Origin: Lytechinus variegatus
Lineage: Eukaryota > Echinodermata > Echinoidea > Temnopleuroida > Toxopneustidae
DNA: 64,000 nt
Reading direction: 5' to 3'
NCBI RefSeq assembly: GCF_018143015.1
Contig: NC_054741.1
Span: 38,716,510-38,780,509, forward strand
Shown here: positions 63,373-64,000 of the stretch, in pieces
Numbering within the stretch: position 1 is the first letter of the stretch
Layout of the letters: each line of letters starts with the position of its first letter
Program-made: the position numbers and the translations under genes
The notes under the pieces: generated by a model
Database searches by the model: none
Told to the model about the DNA's origin: nothing
The model's input: only the letters and a program-made list of their open reading frames with translations

Positions 63373-64000
63373 AAAACGACCTAAAAGATGATTGGTTTTT
63401 TTATGTTTCATAGAATCAGATCAAATTGCAGCAGTTATTCAATGAGATTAAAGAAATATGAAATAATCACATTTACAAAGTTTATGAAAAAAAGGGGGAA
63501 CAGAAAATAAGTTAAAACAAATAATCCGTTCTAAACAGTACCTTATGTAAACTTATAAAAAAATCAAGGTTCATATTCATAAATTATCCTATAAGTTTCA
63601 GCTATGGCCTACAGCAAAATCAATAGGGCGTATAAATAATGGGCGATAGCGCCATCTTGATTCTGGTGATTGGAAGTGTAGTATGGAATGGTTCTTTGGG
63701 TCCAAATTGGAATGTAACTCATGTATTTTAGGTTATCTCATAAGCATCATGAGAGCGGAACTCGTGGCACTTGAGTGTGGGTTTGAATGGTTAGACTCTT
63801 TTGATAATTCATGTTCTCTTCTGTTGCCATTTTTTTACTATTTGCCGGCACAACCATGGGTGTCGATCCGGGGGGGGGGAATGGGGATATCCCCCCAAAA
63901 AATAATTAAATCAGGTGGGGGATGGCCTGTACAATCATCCCCCCCCCCCCGATGTTTCGAGGGCAAGAAAAAAAAAAGTATACCTCTTGAAAAAAAAGTG
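63373..64000. other. Unassigned DNA with G/C runs at the right edge
   Basis: AT-rich DNA, then GGGGGGGGG ... CCCCCC and GGTGGGGGATGG ... CCCCCCCCCC segments (63870-63955). No gene is seen. Confidence 0.35.

Noticed and set aside
1-64000. Retrovirus-like or LTR elements, Polintons, CRISPR arrays, tRNA or rRNA genes
   Set aside because: None was recognised: no LTR pairs with TG...CA ends, no protease/integrase blocks, no CRISPR-type arrays, and no complete tRNA fold.

Overview
The window is eukaryotic (metazoan) nuclear DNA. It is AT-rich, has long GT-AG introns, and most of it is not coding. Three conserved host genes could be rebuilt exon by exon. In order they are TAF4 (minus strand, start codon 28628, stop 14367, 11 coding exons, 990 aa), GAS8/DRC4 (plus strand, 32614 to 44659, 11 coding exons, 483 aa) and the mitochondrial glycine cleavage H protein GCSH (minus strand, start codon 60039, stop 52557, 5 coding exons, 174 aa). 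The splice frames close without gaps and the protein lengths are close to the human ones. The mix of repeats (many small inverted-repeat elements, tandem ~160-190 bp units, G/C homopolymer runs) together with deuterostome-like gene structure suggests an echinoderm, most likely a sea urchin. That assignment is inference from general familiarity, not from a search.

Layout. 1-3.9 kb: simple and low-complexity repeats (27-bp tandem repeat, CTAGATCTAG cluster, CGCGAAGCGCG hairpins) and a weak candidate for the 5' part of another minus-strand gene leaving the window on the left. 3.93-6.63 kb: a Tc1/mariner-like remnant split by a 2.25-kb inverted-repeat element that carries about 1.6 kb of pyrimidine-rich DNA. 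6.6-14.3 kb: DNA downstream of TAF4 with one 264-bp TTAA-flanked element and little else. 14.37-28.63 kb: TAF4, whose introns hold a second element of the 'GGTATTCTG' type, a TTAA/CCCT element, a perfect 33-bp-arm hairpin and dispersed repeats. 28.63-32.6 kb: TAF4/GAS8 head-to-head spacer with a CGC-rich periodic repeat and a LINE 3' fragment. 32.6-44.7 kb: GAS8, whose introns hold an antisense LINE, two tandem arrays rich in AGGTCA half-sites and two iteron-bearing palindromic elements. 44.7-52.5 kb: GAS8/GCSH tail-to-tail spacer with a complete Tc1/mariner-like MITE sitting between two inverted repeat copies. 52.5-60.04 kb: GCSH. 60.04-64 kb: GCSH upstream DNA with a 1.64-kb palindrome and a 42-bp tandem array.

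The three genes do not form a pathway. TAF4 is a TFIID subunit, DRC4 is an axonemal nexin-dynein regulatory complex subunit, and GCSH carries the lipoyl arm in mitochondrial glycine breakdown. No rRNA, tRNA, CRISPR or retrovirus-like element was recognised. The most interesting material lies in the mobile-element layer. Three inverted-repeat elements are each flanked by a 5-bp CCWGG duplication, one of them with an empty site inside the window. There are several nested insertions, two tandem intron arrays carrying nuclear-receptor-type half-sites, and a diverged 1.64-kb palindrome upstream of GCSH.
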